DNA from: Arcicella rigui
GTDB taxonomy: Bacteria; Bacteroidota; Bacteroidia; Cytophagales; Spirosomataceae
NCBI RefSeq assembly: GCF_034929435.1
Contig: NZ_JAYFUM010000017.1
Coordinates: forward strand, 62,001-126,000
Reading direction: 5' to 3'
Length of the DNA: 64,000 nt
Each line of letters opens with the position of its first letter. Position 1 is the first letter of the stretch. The position numbers and the translations under genes were made by a program. Shown here piece after piece: positions 1 through 9,553 of this stretch. The notes beneath the pieces are model-generated. The model ran no database searches. It was not told where the DNA came from and was given only the letters and a program-made list of their open reading frames with translations.

Positions 1-921
1 AATAGTTTCGGCACTAAAACGAGTAAGTGTAGCTAATAAATCGTTGATTGAAATACTTTCTGTATTACTTTTCGCCTGAGCTTTTTTTACATAATCTACA
101 CTAAATAATTCTGGCCCAGTAGTTTTCGGAAAACTTCCTGTAAAGAAAACGTCATTTTTTAATTCACTCAAAAGCGAAGAATTTACTTGTCCTTGTTGGG
201 CTATTTGGGCATCTTTATCATAAGCCAAATCAGGAAAATGTAATCTTGTAAAAGCGTCAATCAGAGTATTGCCAGTGCCTGTGTCGGTAACAAATACTTC
301 TTCGGGGTTCATACTGGCAGGCAAAAAAGTAAAATTAGCAATGCCTCCCATATTGAGTAAAATACGGTTTTCGCCTTTTTTCCCGAAAATAAAATAATCG
401 CCATAAACGGCTAAAGGAGCTCCCTCACCACCTGCGGCAAGGTGTTTTTGTCTGAAATCCGAAAGCGTAATAATACCCGTTTTTACCGCAATATGGTCGC
501 CGTCGCCGATTTGTAAAGTAGCATTCGGAAACATAGCTTGTCGATGTAAAATCTTGGGTGCGTGCATTACTGTTTGTCCATGCGAAGCTATCAAATCTAT
601 CGTTTCGGCAGCAATATTCCATTCTTGCAAACTGCTCAGAATCATCTCAGCGTGTAATTCGCCAATCCATTCATTCAGCAAAGCCAAATGTTGAAAATCA
701 ATTTGTTGTTTGGCAAATACTTTTCGGATTTCTGTTTTGATATTTTCCGTATAATCTACCGTTGTGAAATGCAATACTTTTACTTGGGTGTTTTCGCCAC
801 TGCCTGCAATTTCGCAAAGAGCAATATCCAAGCCGTCTAAAGAAGTACCCGACATCAATCCGATGATTTTCCGTGAAGGTTTTTCTGCTAACTGATAGAG
901 TTTGAGTATATTTTTATTCAT
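1..921 (-). CDS. anmK: Anhydro-N-acetylmuramic acid kinase, 3' end cut off by the window
   Basis: AnmK phosphorylates and opens 1,6-anhydro-MurNAc to give MurNAc-6-phosphate in cytoplasmic peptidoglycan recycling. The reading frame starts at an ATG at 921 and stays open to base 1, giving 307 residues of a family that usually has 370-400, so only the C-terminal part is missing. The N-terminal ATP-binding signature GLMSGTSLDGLD is at about residues 21-32. An ASHGQT motif and the sugar-kinase-like segments NMGGIAN and VTDTGTGN follow. No other cell-wall recycling gene is visible nearby. The family assignment is firm. Whether the missing end is intact cannot be seen. Confidence 0.93.
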   Translation of the reverse strand, partial: MNKNILKLYQLAEKPSRKIIGLMSGTSLDGLDIALCEIAGSGENTQVKVLHFTTVDYTENIKTEIRKVFAKQQIDFQHLALLNEWIGELHAEMILSSLQEWNIAAETIDLIASHGQTVMHAPKILHRQAMFPNATLQIGDGDHIAVKTGIITLSDFRQKHLAAGGEGAPLAVYGDYFIFGKKGENRILLNMGGIANFTFLPASMNPEEVFVTDTGTGNTLIDAFTRLHFPDLAYDKDAQIAQQGQVNSSLLSELKNDVFFTGSFPKTTGPELFSVDYVKKAQAKSNTESISINDLLATLTRFSAETI

Positions 922-936
922 CGTTTTTGGATTTTC

Positions 937-966
937 AAAAAAATAGGCGGATTGAAAAATCCGCCT
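937..966 (-). terminator. Rho-independent terminator of the 995-1609 gene
   Basis: A 9-bp perfect stem, AGGCGGATT (945-953) with AATCCGCCT (958-966), closes a GAAA loop. Read on the minus strand it is followed by a U-rich run (the A-run at 937-943). It sits between the end of the outer-membrane protein gene and the anmK start. Confidence 0.75.
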
Positions 967-994
967 CTAAGACAATCGTTTGTTTGAAATATTT

Positions 995-1609
995 TTAGAA
1001 GAAAAATCCACCAATACGGATTACCCAAGGGCTTCCATAAGGAGAGTTTCTAAAGCCTGTTATCGGGGAAATAGTATCGTCATAAGTAAGATTATAGAGG
1101 ACAGTAAACTGAAGCCCTCCAAAACCAGCTCCTATACCAGCCAAAGTTTGTAATTTATATTCATTAGAAATACTGGGCTGATTTGCAATCGCTCCTTGAG
1201 TAAAATAATATTTCTGTAGTTCTGCCTGTAAAAACATATTTGAAGCAATCACATCCAAGAAATGTAAACGATATTGCCCGAAAACTCTTGGCCCGTATTG
1301 GTTTTGTGCTGCTGAATTGCGATACTTATAATATTGATAATCAACGGCTAATCCGACTGTTAAGTCGTTTGTGACTTGGTAGCCAGCCATTGGCGATACT
1401 GCAATAACGGTAGGGCTACCAAACTGTAAGCCACCGATACCGCCACCAAAACGAATACGTTCACGGAAAGGCAAATCTCGTACATCTACTTCTTCCTCTT
1501 CGTCTAAATCTTGTACAGTACTGTCTTGCTTAATCACTACGGGAGTTTGTGCAAAAGTACCAGCGTAAGTGGCTATGGATAAAAATAAAATGAATAATAT
1601 TTTTTGCAT
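995..1609 (-). CDS. Small exported protein, probable outer-membrane beta-barrel
   Basis: This is a 204-residue protein of unknown function. The first 20 residues form a signal peptide ending TFAQ. A short acidic stretch follows (about residues 37-43, DEEEEVDV), and then alternating hydrophobic/polar segments rich in Gly, Tyr and Phe. The chain ends in IRIGGFFF, and a terminal aromatic residue is typical of outer-membrane barrels. Size and pattern resemble an eight-stranded barrel, but I recognise no specific family. It is monocistronic, with its own terminator downstream. Confidence 0.75.
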   Translation of the reverse strand: MQKILFILFLSIATYAGTFAQTPVVIKQDSTVQDLDEEEEVDVRDLPFRERIRFGGGIGGLQFGSPTVIAVSPMAGYQVTNDLTVGLAVDYQYYKYRNSAAQNQYGPRVFGQYRLHFLDVIASNMFLQAELQKYYFTQGAIANQPSISNEYKLQTLAGIGAGFGGLQFTVLYNLTYDDTISPITGFRNSPYGSPWVIRIGGFFF

Positions 1610-1865
1610 GGTTGTAAGTATTAAATTTTTGTGGGAATACTTTTTTGAAAAGAACAGTGGTTAGTCAAAAAGTATTCAAGGTTTTTGAAAGATTTTAGGT
1701 TTTCTTTTCACAGAAAACGCTAATTTAACGCAAAGATTATCCATTTTCTTACAAAGCCCGAAACAATCTTTTCGGAATTGGTGTCTCTAATAAACAAAAC
1801 CATATTTTAAGCTTTACAACGGTGAATAGAATCACTTCACCGAATTTTCGCAGCCCAGAATTTCT

Positions 1866-1873
1866 TATCTTTG
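1866..1873 (+). promoter_or_regulatory. Bacteroidota -7 box (TATCTTTG) directly before uvrA
   Basis: TATCTTTG matches the TAnnTTTG consensus and ends 4 nt before the uvrA ATG at 1878. If it is used, the transcript would be nearly leaderless. A weak upstream element (TTTC, 1846-1849) lies 16 nt away. Confidence 0.45.
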
Positions 1874-1877
1874 TTTC

Positions 1878-4763
1878 ATGAACAATTCCGAAATCATCAA
1901 CTCGCTTCCTACTGCTTTTGAAGACCTTGACCCTAAACGTTTTATTATTATCAAAGGGGCAAGAGTAAATAACCTAAAAAATATTGACGTTGCCATTCCT
2001 CGTAACAAATTAGTCGTAATTACGGGTTTGTCGGGTTCTGGTAAATCTTCTTTGGCTTTTGATACGCTTTTTGCCGAAGGGCAACGAATGTATGTAGAAA
2101 GTTTAAGTGCTTATACTCGTCAATTCTTGGGACGAATGGAAAAACCTGATGTCGATTATATCAAAGGAATTTCTCCAGCGATTGCTATCGAACAAAAAGT
2201 TTCGAGTAAAAACCCACGTTCAACCGTAGGAACTACTACCGAAATTTACGATTATCTAAAATTACTTTTTGCCAGAATCGGGACTACTTTTTCGCCAATT
2301 TCGGGTAATGAAGTACGAAAAGATACGGTGACGGACGTTGTGAATTATTTGTTTACAAAAGACGAAGGACAAAGGGTAATGGTGCTGTCGCCATTGTATT
2401 TGAAAGAAGGACGGAAACTTTCGGAAGAAATGAAAATTTTACTTCAAAAAGGCTATACTCGTATTGTCATTGATGAAGAAACGAAATTTTTAGAAGAACT
2501 TTTAGAAGACAAAGAAGCACTGAAAAATCTTCCTGCCATAGATTTATTCAGTAATAATTATAAAATTCTCATCGACCGTGTGGTGATTAAAAAAGATGCT
2601 GACGGTCAGCCAGATGAGGAAACACAATTCCGTCTTTCGGATTCTATCCAAACCGCTTTTTTTGAAGGAAATGGTACTTGTTTCGTAGAAATTGTAGGCG
2701 ATGAAACCAAAACGTTTTCTGATAGATTTGAAGCCGATGGAATTGTTTTTGAAGAACCTTCTTTGAATTTATTGAGCTTCAATAATCCTTATGGAGCTTG
2801 CAAACGCTGTGAAGGTTTTGGTAGAATTCTCGGACTCGACCCTGATTTAATCATTCCTGACAAAGGCATTTCTGTGTATGAAGGAGCGATTGCTCCGTGG
2901 AGAAGTGAAAAAATGAACGAATGGCTGATTCCATTATTGAAAAATGGAGCAAAATTCGATTTTCCGATTCACCGACCTTATAAAGATTTAAGCGATGAGC
3001 AAAAGGAATTACTTTGGACAGGCAATGAGTACTTTCAAGGTCTGGACGATTTCTTTGTGATGCTCGAAAAAGAAACGCACAAAATTCAATACAGAGTAAT
3101 GCTTTCACGCTACCGTGGACGCACCACTTGTCCAGATTGTAAAGGTTCACGTTTGCGTAAAGATGCAGGTTATGTAAAAATAGGAGGGAAGTCAATCATA
3201 GATTTGGTACTTATGCCACTGAGTGATGTAAGTGATTTCTTCAAAAATCTTGATTTACCCGATTATCAATATGGTGTTTCAAAAAGAATTTTATTGGAAA
3301 TTGAAACTCGTTTAGAGTACATGGAGAAAGTAGGTTTGGGCTATTTAACCCTCAACCGTTTATCTTCAACACTTTCGGGTGGAGAGTTTCAACGCATCAA
3401 ATTGGCTACTTCTTTGGGAAGTGCCTTGGTGGGTTCAATGTACATTTTGGATGAACCTTCTATCGGTTTGCATCCGAGAGATACCAAGCGTTTGGTTTCT
3501 GTTTTGGAATCGCTGCGAGATATGGGAAATACCGTAATCGTGGTAGAACACGAAGAAGAAGTAATGCGTGCAGCCGACCAAATTATTGATATTGGTCCAG
3601 ATGCAGGAAGTAATGGTGGAAAACTGGTTTTTCAAGGCAATTGGGAAACGATTAATTCGCTTGAAAATCAAGCAAATCCAGCACAAGCCTTTTCGCATAC
3701 GATTAATTTTTTAACGGAAAGAGATACTATTGAAGTACCCAAATTCCGTAGAAAATCAACCAGTTTTATTGAAGTAAAAGGAGCTTACGAGAATAATTTA
3801 AAAGATATTTCTGTAAAATTTCCATTAGGCATTTTGATTGCGGTAACGGGTGTAAGTGGTTCTGGAAAATCAACTTTAATTCGTAAGATTTTATATCCAG
3901 CTTTGGGTCGTCATTTGGGTACTTATACCGACGAAGCAGGGAAATATGCTGAAATCAGTGGAAGTATTGGCAAGATTGAAGCCGTAGAAATGGTTGACCA
4001 GAATCCAATTGGAAAATCGTCCCGCTCAAATCCTGTGACTTACGTAAAGGCTTATGACCAAATCAGATTGCTGTATTCCGAACAACCCATTTCAAAAGCA
4101 AGAGGTTATAAACCTGCCCATTTTTCATTCAATGTAGAAGGTGGACGCTGCGAAACCTGCCAAGGCGAAGGCTTCGTGACAATTGAAATGCAATTTATGG
4201 CAGATGTAAAATTGAAGTGTGAGTCTTGCGGAGGCAAACGTTTTAAACAGGAAATTTTAGACGTAAAATACAACGACAAAGATATTGCCGACTTGTTAGA
4301 CATGACAGTCGATGAAGCCATTGAACTTTTCCAAAAAGACCAACCAAGATTAGCCGACAAATTATTGCCACTCCAAGAAGTAGGTTTGGGCTACGTAAAA
4401 TTAGGGCAATCGTCTAATTCTCTTTCGGGCGGAGAAGCCCAAAGAGTAAAATTGGCGAGTTTCTTAGGAAAAGGAAACCCGAACAAAGGCAAAACACTTT
4501 TCATTTTTGATGAACCTACCACAGGTTTACATTTTCACGACATTAAAAAATTATTGAAAGCCATTAATGCTTTGGTAGAACAAGGAGACTCCGTCATTAT
4601 CATTGAACATAATATGGAAGTGATAAAATCTTCAGATTATATCATCGACTTAGGCCCAGAAGGTGGAGAAAAAGGAGGCTTTGTTACCTTTGAAGGCACA
4701 CCCGAAATGATGGTAAAATTGGAAGGCAATTATACCGCCGACTTTTTGAAAGAAAAACTTTAA
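1878..4763 (+). CDS. uvrA: UvrA excinuclease ATPase subunit, first paralogue
   Basis: UvrA is the damage-recognition ABC ATPase that loads UvrB in nucleotide excision repair. This 961-residue protein has two ABC cassettes. Walker A GLSGSGKSS lies at about 50-58 and GVSGSGKST at about 658-666, with LSGGE signatures in both halves. The essential C-terminal zinc module is intact (C758, C761, C781, C784), and a CxxC knot is at 418/421. The N-terminal insertion has only one CxxC (ACKRCEG), where E. coli-type UvrA has two. A second complete uvrA starts at 47328. The two differ throughout, so this is an old paralogue and not a recent duplication. It is monocistronic. Confidence 0.93.
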   Translation: MNNSEIINSLPTAFEDLDPKRFIIIKGARVNNLKNIDVAIPRNKLVVITGLSGSGKSSLAFDTLFAEGQRMYVESLSAYTRQFLGRMEKPDVDYIKGISPAIAIEQKVSSKNPRSTVGTTTEIYDYLKLLFARIGTTFSPISGNEVRKDTVTDVVNYLFTKDEGQRVMVLSPLYLKEGRKLSEEMKILLQKGYTRIVIDEETKFLEELLEDKEALKNLPAIDLFSNNYKILIDRVVIKKDADGQPDEETQFRLSDSIQTAFFEGNGTCFVEIVGDETKTFSDRFEADGIVFEEPSLNLLSFNNPYGACKRCEGFGRILGLDPDLIIPDKGISVYEGAIAPWRSEKMNEWLIPLLKNGAKFDFPIHRPYKDLSDEQKELLWTGNEYFQGLDDFFVMLEKETHKIQYRVMLSRYRGRTTCPDCKGSRLRKDAGYVKIGGKSIIDLVLMPLSDVSDFFKNLDLPDYQYGVSKRILLEIETRLEYMEKVGLGYLTLNRLSSTLSGGEFQRIKLATSLGSALVGSMYILDEPSIGLHPRDTKRLVSVLESLRDMGNTVIVVEHEEEVMRAADQIIDIGPDAGSNGGKLVFQGNWETINSLENQANPAQAFSHTINFLTERDTIEVPKFRRKSTSFIEVKGAYENNLKDISVKFPLGILIAVTGVSGSGKSTLIRKILYPALGRHLGTYTDEAGKYAEISGSIGKIEAVEMVDQNPIGKSSRSNPVTYVKAYDQIRLLYSEQPISKARGYKPAHFSFNVEGGRCETCQGEGFVTIEMQFMADVKLKCESCGGKRFKQEILDVKYNDKDIADLLDMTVDEAIELFQKDQPRLADKLLPLQEVGLGYVKLGQSSNSLSGGEAQRVKLASFLGKGNPNKGKTLFIFDEPTTGLHFHDIKKLLKAINALVEQGDSVIIIEHNMEVIKSSDYIIDLGPEGGEKGGFVTFEGTPEMMVKLEGNYTADFLKEKL

Positions 4764-5274
4764 TATTTGAAAGCCAAACCAGTAAGCAACATCGTAACCT
4801 TATGGCGGTAAGGTTGGTAATGTCTTTGTATTTTTTATGATGTTTGTTGCTGAGGCTTACTCATGGCTTCTTGAAAAGAAATTGTTCTGAGCATTCCAAT
4901 CTTAATTTTTCTTTTAATAGCTGCTGTTTCAAATTTGTAGGTATTCTGACCTTTTAATAACTCTTCGGCGATATTCGCCACTAAGGTTTCAATAGAGTCA
5001 ACCGTTAGGATGATGGGTTCTTTGATCATATTCTTTATTGGTGGCTATGGTAAAAAAATAATATATTTTGATAGGAAGGAGGTAATTGTACTTAGTACGA
5101 ATTATAGTCAAATTAGTATTTTTACTTTAGAAAAAAAGGCTTTTTATAGAAATTTTTAAACTATTTAAGAAAATTGTACTAAATATCAATATAAAATAGA
5201 CAAAATAATCTGCTTTTAAGTCTAATATCCCTAATTTATCCCTAATCTTAAAGCTCAGTACTCCCAAAAAATGC
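4764..5274. other. Spacer between uvrA and the MFS gene
   Basis: This 511-base spacer holds the small gene at 4835-5029 (minus). It also has a weak 7-bp hairpin, AACCTTA (4796-4802) with TAAGGTT (4809-4815), which could terminate uvrA. The rest is very AT-rich, and I see no clear promoter for the MFS gene. Confidence 0.5.
4835..5029 (-). CDS. Small hypothetical protein, 64 aa
   Basis: The frame opens with MIKEPIILTVDSIETLV, a segment that resembles the beginning of short helix-turn-helix or excisionase-like proteins. It continues with an amphipathic helix and a lysine-rich middle, and ends in PQQQTS. No toxin or partner gene is adjacent. It could be a short regulator, the N-terminal remnant of a longer DNA-binding protein, or a chance frame. 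Its amino-acid composition looks protein-like, which favours a real gene. Confidence 0.45.
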   Translation of the reverse strand: MIKEPIILTVDSIETLVANIAEELLKGQNTYKFETAAIKRKIKIGMLRTISFQEAMSKPQQQTS

Positions 5275-6474
5275 ATGTTAAGTAAATCTATACAACTTTA
5301 CCGTAACGCATATTTAGGCTTACCAAAGTCTGTATGGTTGCTTTCGGGTGTGATGTTTGTGAACAGAAGTGGCACAATGGTTTTGCCTTTTTTGTCATTG
5401 TATCTTACCCAAAAACTCCATTTTAGTGTTGCCGATACAGGTATTATTATGGCGGTTTATGGCGTTGGTGCTTTGTGTGGTACTTTCTTGGGGGGTAAAC
5501 TGACGGACAAAATTGGCTTTTATCCCATCCAGTTTTTTAGTTTATTGTTGGCAGGAATCATCTTGTTGGTACTGATGCACCTCACAAATTTTTATGCGAT
5601 TTGTGTGGGCGTATTTATTTTTACTTTATTCGGCGACTGTTTCCGACCCGCCAATGCCGCAGCTTTGGCACATTATAGCGAAGCAGAAAACAGAACTCGT
5701 TCGTTTTCATTAAACCGTTTGGCAATCAATTTAGGCTGGTCGATAGGTGGGGGAATGGGCGGAATACTTGCCGAAATAGATTATGACTTACTCTTTTGGG
5801 CAGACGGTATTACTTGTATTGTAGCCGCAATTTTACTGAGAATTTTATTAAAAGCTCCTCAACAAAACAAACTGAATAAGAGCGAGCAAAGCTTAGAAAA
5901 ACCCTTCGTAAAGTCACCGTACAGAGATAGCGTTTACTGGTTTTTTGTATTTTGTGTTACGCTTTATGCCATTTCGTTTTTTCAATTATTTAGTTTAGAA
6001 CCGCTTTATTTCCGAACGATTTATCATTTGCCAGAATCGCAAATAGGTTTATTGATGGTAACAAATGGGCTACTGATTGCTTTTGTAGAGATGATTTTGG
6101 TACATCAATTAGACGGAAGATTTCCGAAAGCAAACCTTATTGCTATCGGAACAATCCTGACGGCTTTTTCTTTTTGGGTTTTTAATATCTATTTTTTTGT
6201 AGGAGTACTCTGGGTTTCTATTTTGCTGAATACAGTAGGAGAGATGTTTGCGATGCCTTTTATGCAAAGTTTTTCGATAGAACGCTCAGACGAATCTAAC
6301 CGTGGACAATATATTGCGATGTATTCGATGTGTTATTCTTTTGCACAAATTACTTCGCCAACCATAGGCTCGCAATTGGTTGAACACTTTGGTTTTAGTA
6401 CTTTGTGGTATGTGATGGGAGCTTTCTGTACGCTATCAACTTTGGGCTTTTTGTATTTAAAAACTTTGAAGTAA
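5275..6474 (+). CDS. MFS transporter, 12 membrane segments
   Basis: This 399-residue protein is almost entirely hydrophobic helices and matches the major facilitator fold. A cytoplasmic loop after helix 2 carries the MFS motif GGKLTDKIG. A hydrophilic central loop (about residues 200-218, KAPQQNKLNKSEQS) separates the two six-helix halves. It resembles the drug/sugar efflux branch, but the substrate cannot be read from the sequence. The ATG four bases upstream is out of frame and runs into a stop after four codons, which supports the start at 5275. It is monocistronic. Confidence 0.85.
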   Translation: MLSKSIQLYRNAYLGLPKSVWLLSGVMFVNRSGTMVLPFLSLYLTQKLHFSVADTGIIMAVYGVGALCGTFLGGKLTDKIGFYPIQFFSLLLAGIILLVLMHLTNFYAICVGVFIFTLFGDCFRPANAAALAHYSEAENRTRSFSLNRLAINLGWSIGGGMGGILAEIDYDLLFWADGITCIVAAILLRILLKAPQQNKLNKSEQSLEKPFVKSPYRDSVYWFFVFCVTLYAISFFQLFSLEPLYFRTIYHLPESQIGLLMVTNGLLIAFVEMILVHQLDGRFPKANLIAIGTILTAFSFWVFNIYFFVGVLWVSILLNTVGEMFAMPFMQSFSIERSDESNRGQYIAMYSMCYSFAQITSPTIGSQLVEHFGFSTLWYVMGAFCTLSTLGFLYLKTLK

Positions 6475-6632
6475 AATCTGATGCAACCTTTGTCGGCAAT
6501 ATTGTATCTTTGGATATGCTGTCAGCTTTCAGCCATGAGCTTTGAGCTATCAGTTTTTGAAATTTTCATTATAACCGCTCACTCTGTTTAAAAAAGGCTT
6601 GCAGCTCAAAACTCATAGCTTAAATCTCTAAC

Positions 6633-8000
6633 ATGTCCCTAAAAAACGCCAAAATATTAGCTATCGACGATGACCCAGACGTACTGGTTGCGGTGAAAAT
6701 GCTACTTCGTCCAGAAGTAAAAGAAATCGTTACAGAAAAAAATCCCGAACGTATTCAATCTTTATTGGCTCAAAATCAATTCGATTTGATTTTGCTGGAT
6801 ATGAATTATAAAAGTTCCTTGAATACTGGCAATGAAGGTATTTTTTGGCTACGAAAAATCAGAGAAATCAATAAATCCGTGGCTGTAATCATGATTACTG
6901 CTTATGGTGATATTGACTTAGCGGTGCGTTCGGTGAAAGAAGGAGCAACCGATTTTGTGTTGAAGCCTTGGCGAAATGAAAAACTCCTACTTGCCATCGA
7001 AGAAGCCATTGAAAAAACAATGGTAGAAAATTCTGTTTCAAATAAAAATAAAAAAACGAGTAACCAAACGAGCATCAATTCTTTACTTGGCAAAAGCGAA
7101 GCGATGCAAGATATTTTCTACAAAATCGAGAAAATTGCTCCGACGGATGCCAATATTTTGATTTTGGGCGAAAATGGAACAGGAAAAGGAGAAGTAGCCA
7201 AACTGATTCACCAAAAATCATTGCGAGCAGGTAAACCTTTTGTTCATGCAGATTTGGGTTCGCTTACCGAAAGTTTGTTTGAATCTGAATTATTTGGGCA
7301 TAAAAAAGGAGCATTTACGGATGCCCGTGAAGACCGTGCTGGGCGTTTTGAGTCTGCCAATAAAGGTACTTTGTTTTTGGATGAAATCGGAAATATTTCA
7401 TTGCCTCAGCAAGCCAAATTGCTGACAGTTTTGCAAAATCGAGAAGTAACTCGCTTGGGAACAAATTCGCCAATACCGATTGACATTCGTTTGATTTCTG
7501 CTACCAATGCAGCCATTAAAGAAATGTCGGCACAAAATCAATATCGGAAAGATTTGATTTATCGACTCAATACCATAGAAATTACTTTACCTCCTTTGCG
7601 TAACCGTGGCGAAGATGTGGTGCTGTTGGCAGAGTATTTTACCAAAATGTACGCACAACAGTATCATAAAAATCTCTACGAAATTGACGAAAAGGCAAAA
7701 GATAAATTACGAAAATATGCTTTTCCGGGTAATATTCGAGAATTGCAACACGCTATCGAAAGAGCCGTCATTATGTCGGATGAACAGGTATTAACGGCAC
7801 GAGATTTAGATTTAAGTTCCTCTATCGAAAATCCGATTGCTGTCAGTAGCGAACCCAGTACTTTAAGAATTGATGAAATGGAAAAATCAACCATTTTAAA
7901 GGCAATCGAACGACACGATGGAAACATTACCAAAGCCGCCCGTGAATTAGGCTTAACCCGAACCGCCTTGTACAGACGTTTGGGGAAATATGATTTATAA
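6633..8000 (+). CDS. Sigma-54-dependent NtrC-family response regulator
   Basis: This 455-residue protein has the three canonical parts. The receiver domain (about 6-125) has acidic residues IDDDPD and phospho-acceptor D56. The AAA+ sigma-54 activator domain has Walker A GENGTGKG from about 179, and the sigma-54 contact loop reads GAFTDA at 226-231, not GAFTGA. The C-terminal Fis-type helix-turn-helix has ITKAARELGLTRTALYRRL. It should activate RpoN-dependent promoters after phosphorylation. No histidine kinase is adjacent, so its sensor must lie outside the window. The short spacer before glpK (59 nt) may mean co-transcription, but a functional link is not shown. A TATCTTTG box at 6505-6512 is a possible promoter. 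Confidence 0.93.
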   Translation: MSLKNAKILAIDDDPDVLVAVKMLLRPEVKEIVTEKNPERIQSLLAQNQFDLILLDMNYKSSLNTGNEGIFWLRKIREINKSVAVIMITAYGDIDLAVRSVKEGATDFVLKPWRNEKLLLAIEEAIEKTMVENSVSNKNKKTSNQTSINSLLGKSEAMQDIFYKIEKIAPTDANILILGENGTGKGEVAKLIHQKSLRAGKPFVHADLGSLTESLFESELFGHKKGAFTDAREDRAGRFESANKGTLFLDEIGNISLPQQAKLLTVLQNREVTRLGTNSPIPIDIRLISATNAAIKEMSAQNQYRKDLIYRLNTIEITLPPLRNRGEDVVLLAEYFTKMYAQQYHKNLYEIDEKAKDKLRKYAFPGNIRELQHAIERAVIMSDEQVLTARDLDLSSSIENPIAVSSEPSTLRIDEMEKSTILKAIERHDGNITKAARELGLTRTALYRRLGKYDL

Positions 8001-8059
8001 AAAAGTCATTTTATTCACCACTACTCTCTAATTTAACTATCAAAAACAATCATATAAAA

Positions 8060-9550
8060 ATGTATATTGGCTCAATTGATCAAGGGACTACCAGTACCCG
8101 CTTCATCATTTTCGACAAACAAGGCAATCAAATTTCCGTCGGACAAAAAGAACATGCACAGATTTATCCACAAGCTGGTTGGGTTGAACACGATTCAGAC
8201 GAAATTTGGAGTAATACACAAGAAGTAATCGGTTTGGCATTGGGTAAAGCCAATCTTTCACCTTTAGACATTGCGGCGGTGGGCATTACCAACCAAAGAG
8301 AAACTACGGTAGTTTGGAATCGTTTTACTGGTCAGCCTTATTATAACGCCATTGTTTGGCAAGATACTCGTGTCGGAAATATGGTAGCCGAATTGGCAAG
8401 TGAAGGCGGATCAGATTGTTTTAGAGAAAAAACGGGTTTGCCTTTGGCTACGTACTTTAGTGGTTTAAAATTAAAATGGCTTTTAGAAAACGTAGAAGGT
8501 TTGCGTGAAGATGCTGAAAATGGTGTGGCGATTTTTGGCAATATGGATACTTTTATCATTTGGCATTTGACGGGCGGAACAGATGGCGGTATTCATATTA
8601 CAGACGTTACCAATGCCAGCAGAACGCAGTTGATGAACCTAAAATCTTTGTCGTGGGACGATGAAATACTTCAAAAACTGAACATCCCGAAAATCATGTT
8701 ACCAGCCATAAAATCAAGTAGTGAAATTTATGGTGAAGCACGTGGCGTACTTTCTGGCGTACCTGTGGCAGGCGATTTGGGTGACCAACAAGCAGCTTTG
8801 GTCGGACAAACTTGTTTTGCAGCAGGCGAAGCCAAAAATACTTATGGAACGGGCTGTTTTATGTTGATGAATACAGGCGAAAAAATCACGCCTTCTACTT
8901 TTGGTCTATTAACTACCGTGGCTTATCAATTCGGAAATCAGCCTGTACAATATGCTTTAGAAGGTTCGGTTGCCATTACAGGAGCTTTGGTACAATGGCT
9001 TCGTGATAATTTAGAAATCATAAAAACCAGTTCGGAAATTGAAACTTTAGCCAATTCTGTTGAAGACAATGGCGGATGTTACTTCGTACCAGCCTTTTCG
9101 GGTTTGTACGCACCTTATTGGCAAGCGGATGCTCGTGGTGTAATTGTTGGGCTTACTCGTTATGTCACCAAAGCACACATTGCTCGTGCGGCATTGGAAG
9201 CTACGGCTTTTCAAACCTTAGAAGTATTGGAAGCCATGGAAAAAGACGCAGGCATAAAAATATCTTCGTTGAGAGTAGATGGCGGAATGGTAGTGAATGA
9301 AACTTTAATGCAGTTTCAATCAGACATGGTTGATGTGCCAGTGGTTTGTCCGGCCATGATAGAAACTACCGCTTTGGGTGCTGCTTATGCCGCAGGTTTG
9401 GCAATAGGCTATTGGGAAGATTTGGATGATTTAAAACAAAATTGGGGAATATCTCATACTTGGAAACCCAATATTGAAACTTCAAAAAGAGAGAAATTAT
9501 ATCATTATTGGAAAAAAGCCGTTACTCGTAGTTTTGAGTGGGAAGAGTAA
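8060..9550 (+). CDS. glpK: Glycerol kinase
   Basis: This 496-residue FGGY-family kinase matches glycerol kinase in length and motifs. The N-terminal phosphate-binding loop is SIDQGTTSTRFIIFD, followed by GITNQRET, IVWQDTR, the mid-chain GDLGDQQAALVGQ, and the C-terminal RVDGGMVVNE. It phosphorylates glycerol to sn-glycerol-3-phosphate in the cytoplasm, feeding glycolysis or phospholipid synthesis. No glycerol facilitator or glycerol-3-phosphate dehydrogenase gene is adjacent. A 22-bp perfect inverted repeat follows the stop codon. Confidence 0.96.
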   Translation: MYIGSIDQGTTSTRFIIFDKQGNQISVGQKEHAQIYPQAGWVEHDSDEIWSNTQEVIGLALGKANLSPLDIAAVGITNQRETTVVWNRFTGQPYYNAIVWQDTRVGNMVAELASEGGSDCFREKTGLPLATYFSGLKLKWLLENVEGLREDAENGVAIFGNMDTFIIWHLTGGTDGGIHITDVTNASRTQLMNLKSLSWDDEILQKLNIPKIMLPAIKSSSEIYGEARGVLSGVPVAGDLGDQQAALVGQTCFAAGEAKNTYGTGCFMLMNTGEKITPSTFGLLTTVAYQFGNQPVQYALEGSVAITGALVQWLRDNLEIIKTSSEIETLANSVEDNGGCYFVPAFSGLYAPYWQADARGVIVGLTRYVTKAHIARAALEATAFQTLEVLEAMEKDAGIKISSLRVDGGMVVNETLMQFQSDMVDVPVVCPAMIETTALGAAYAAGLAIGYWEDLDDLKQNWGISHTWKPNIETSKREKLYHYWKKAVTRSFEWEE

Positions 9551-9553
9551 ACC

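Noticed and set aside
6489..6512. Full -33/-7 promoter before the response regulator
   Set aside because: TTTG and TATCTTTG are only 12 nt apart, too close for the Bacteroidota pattern. Only the -7 box is kept as a possibility.
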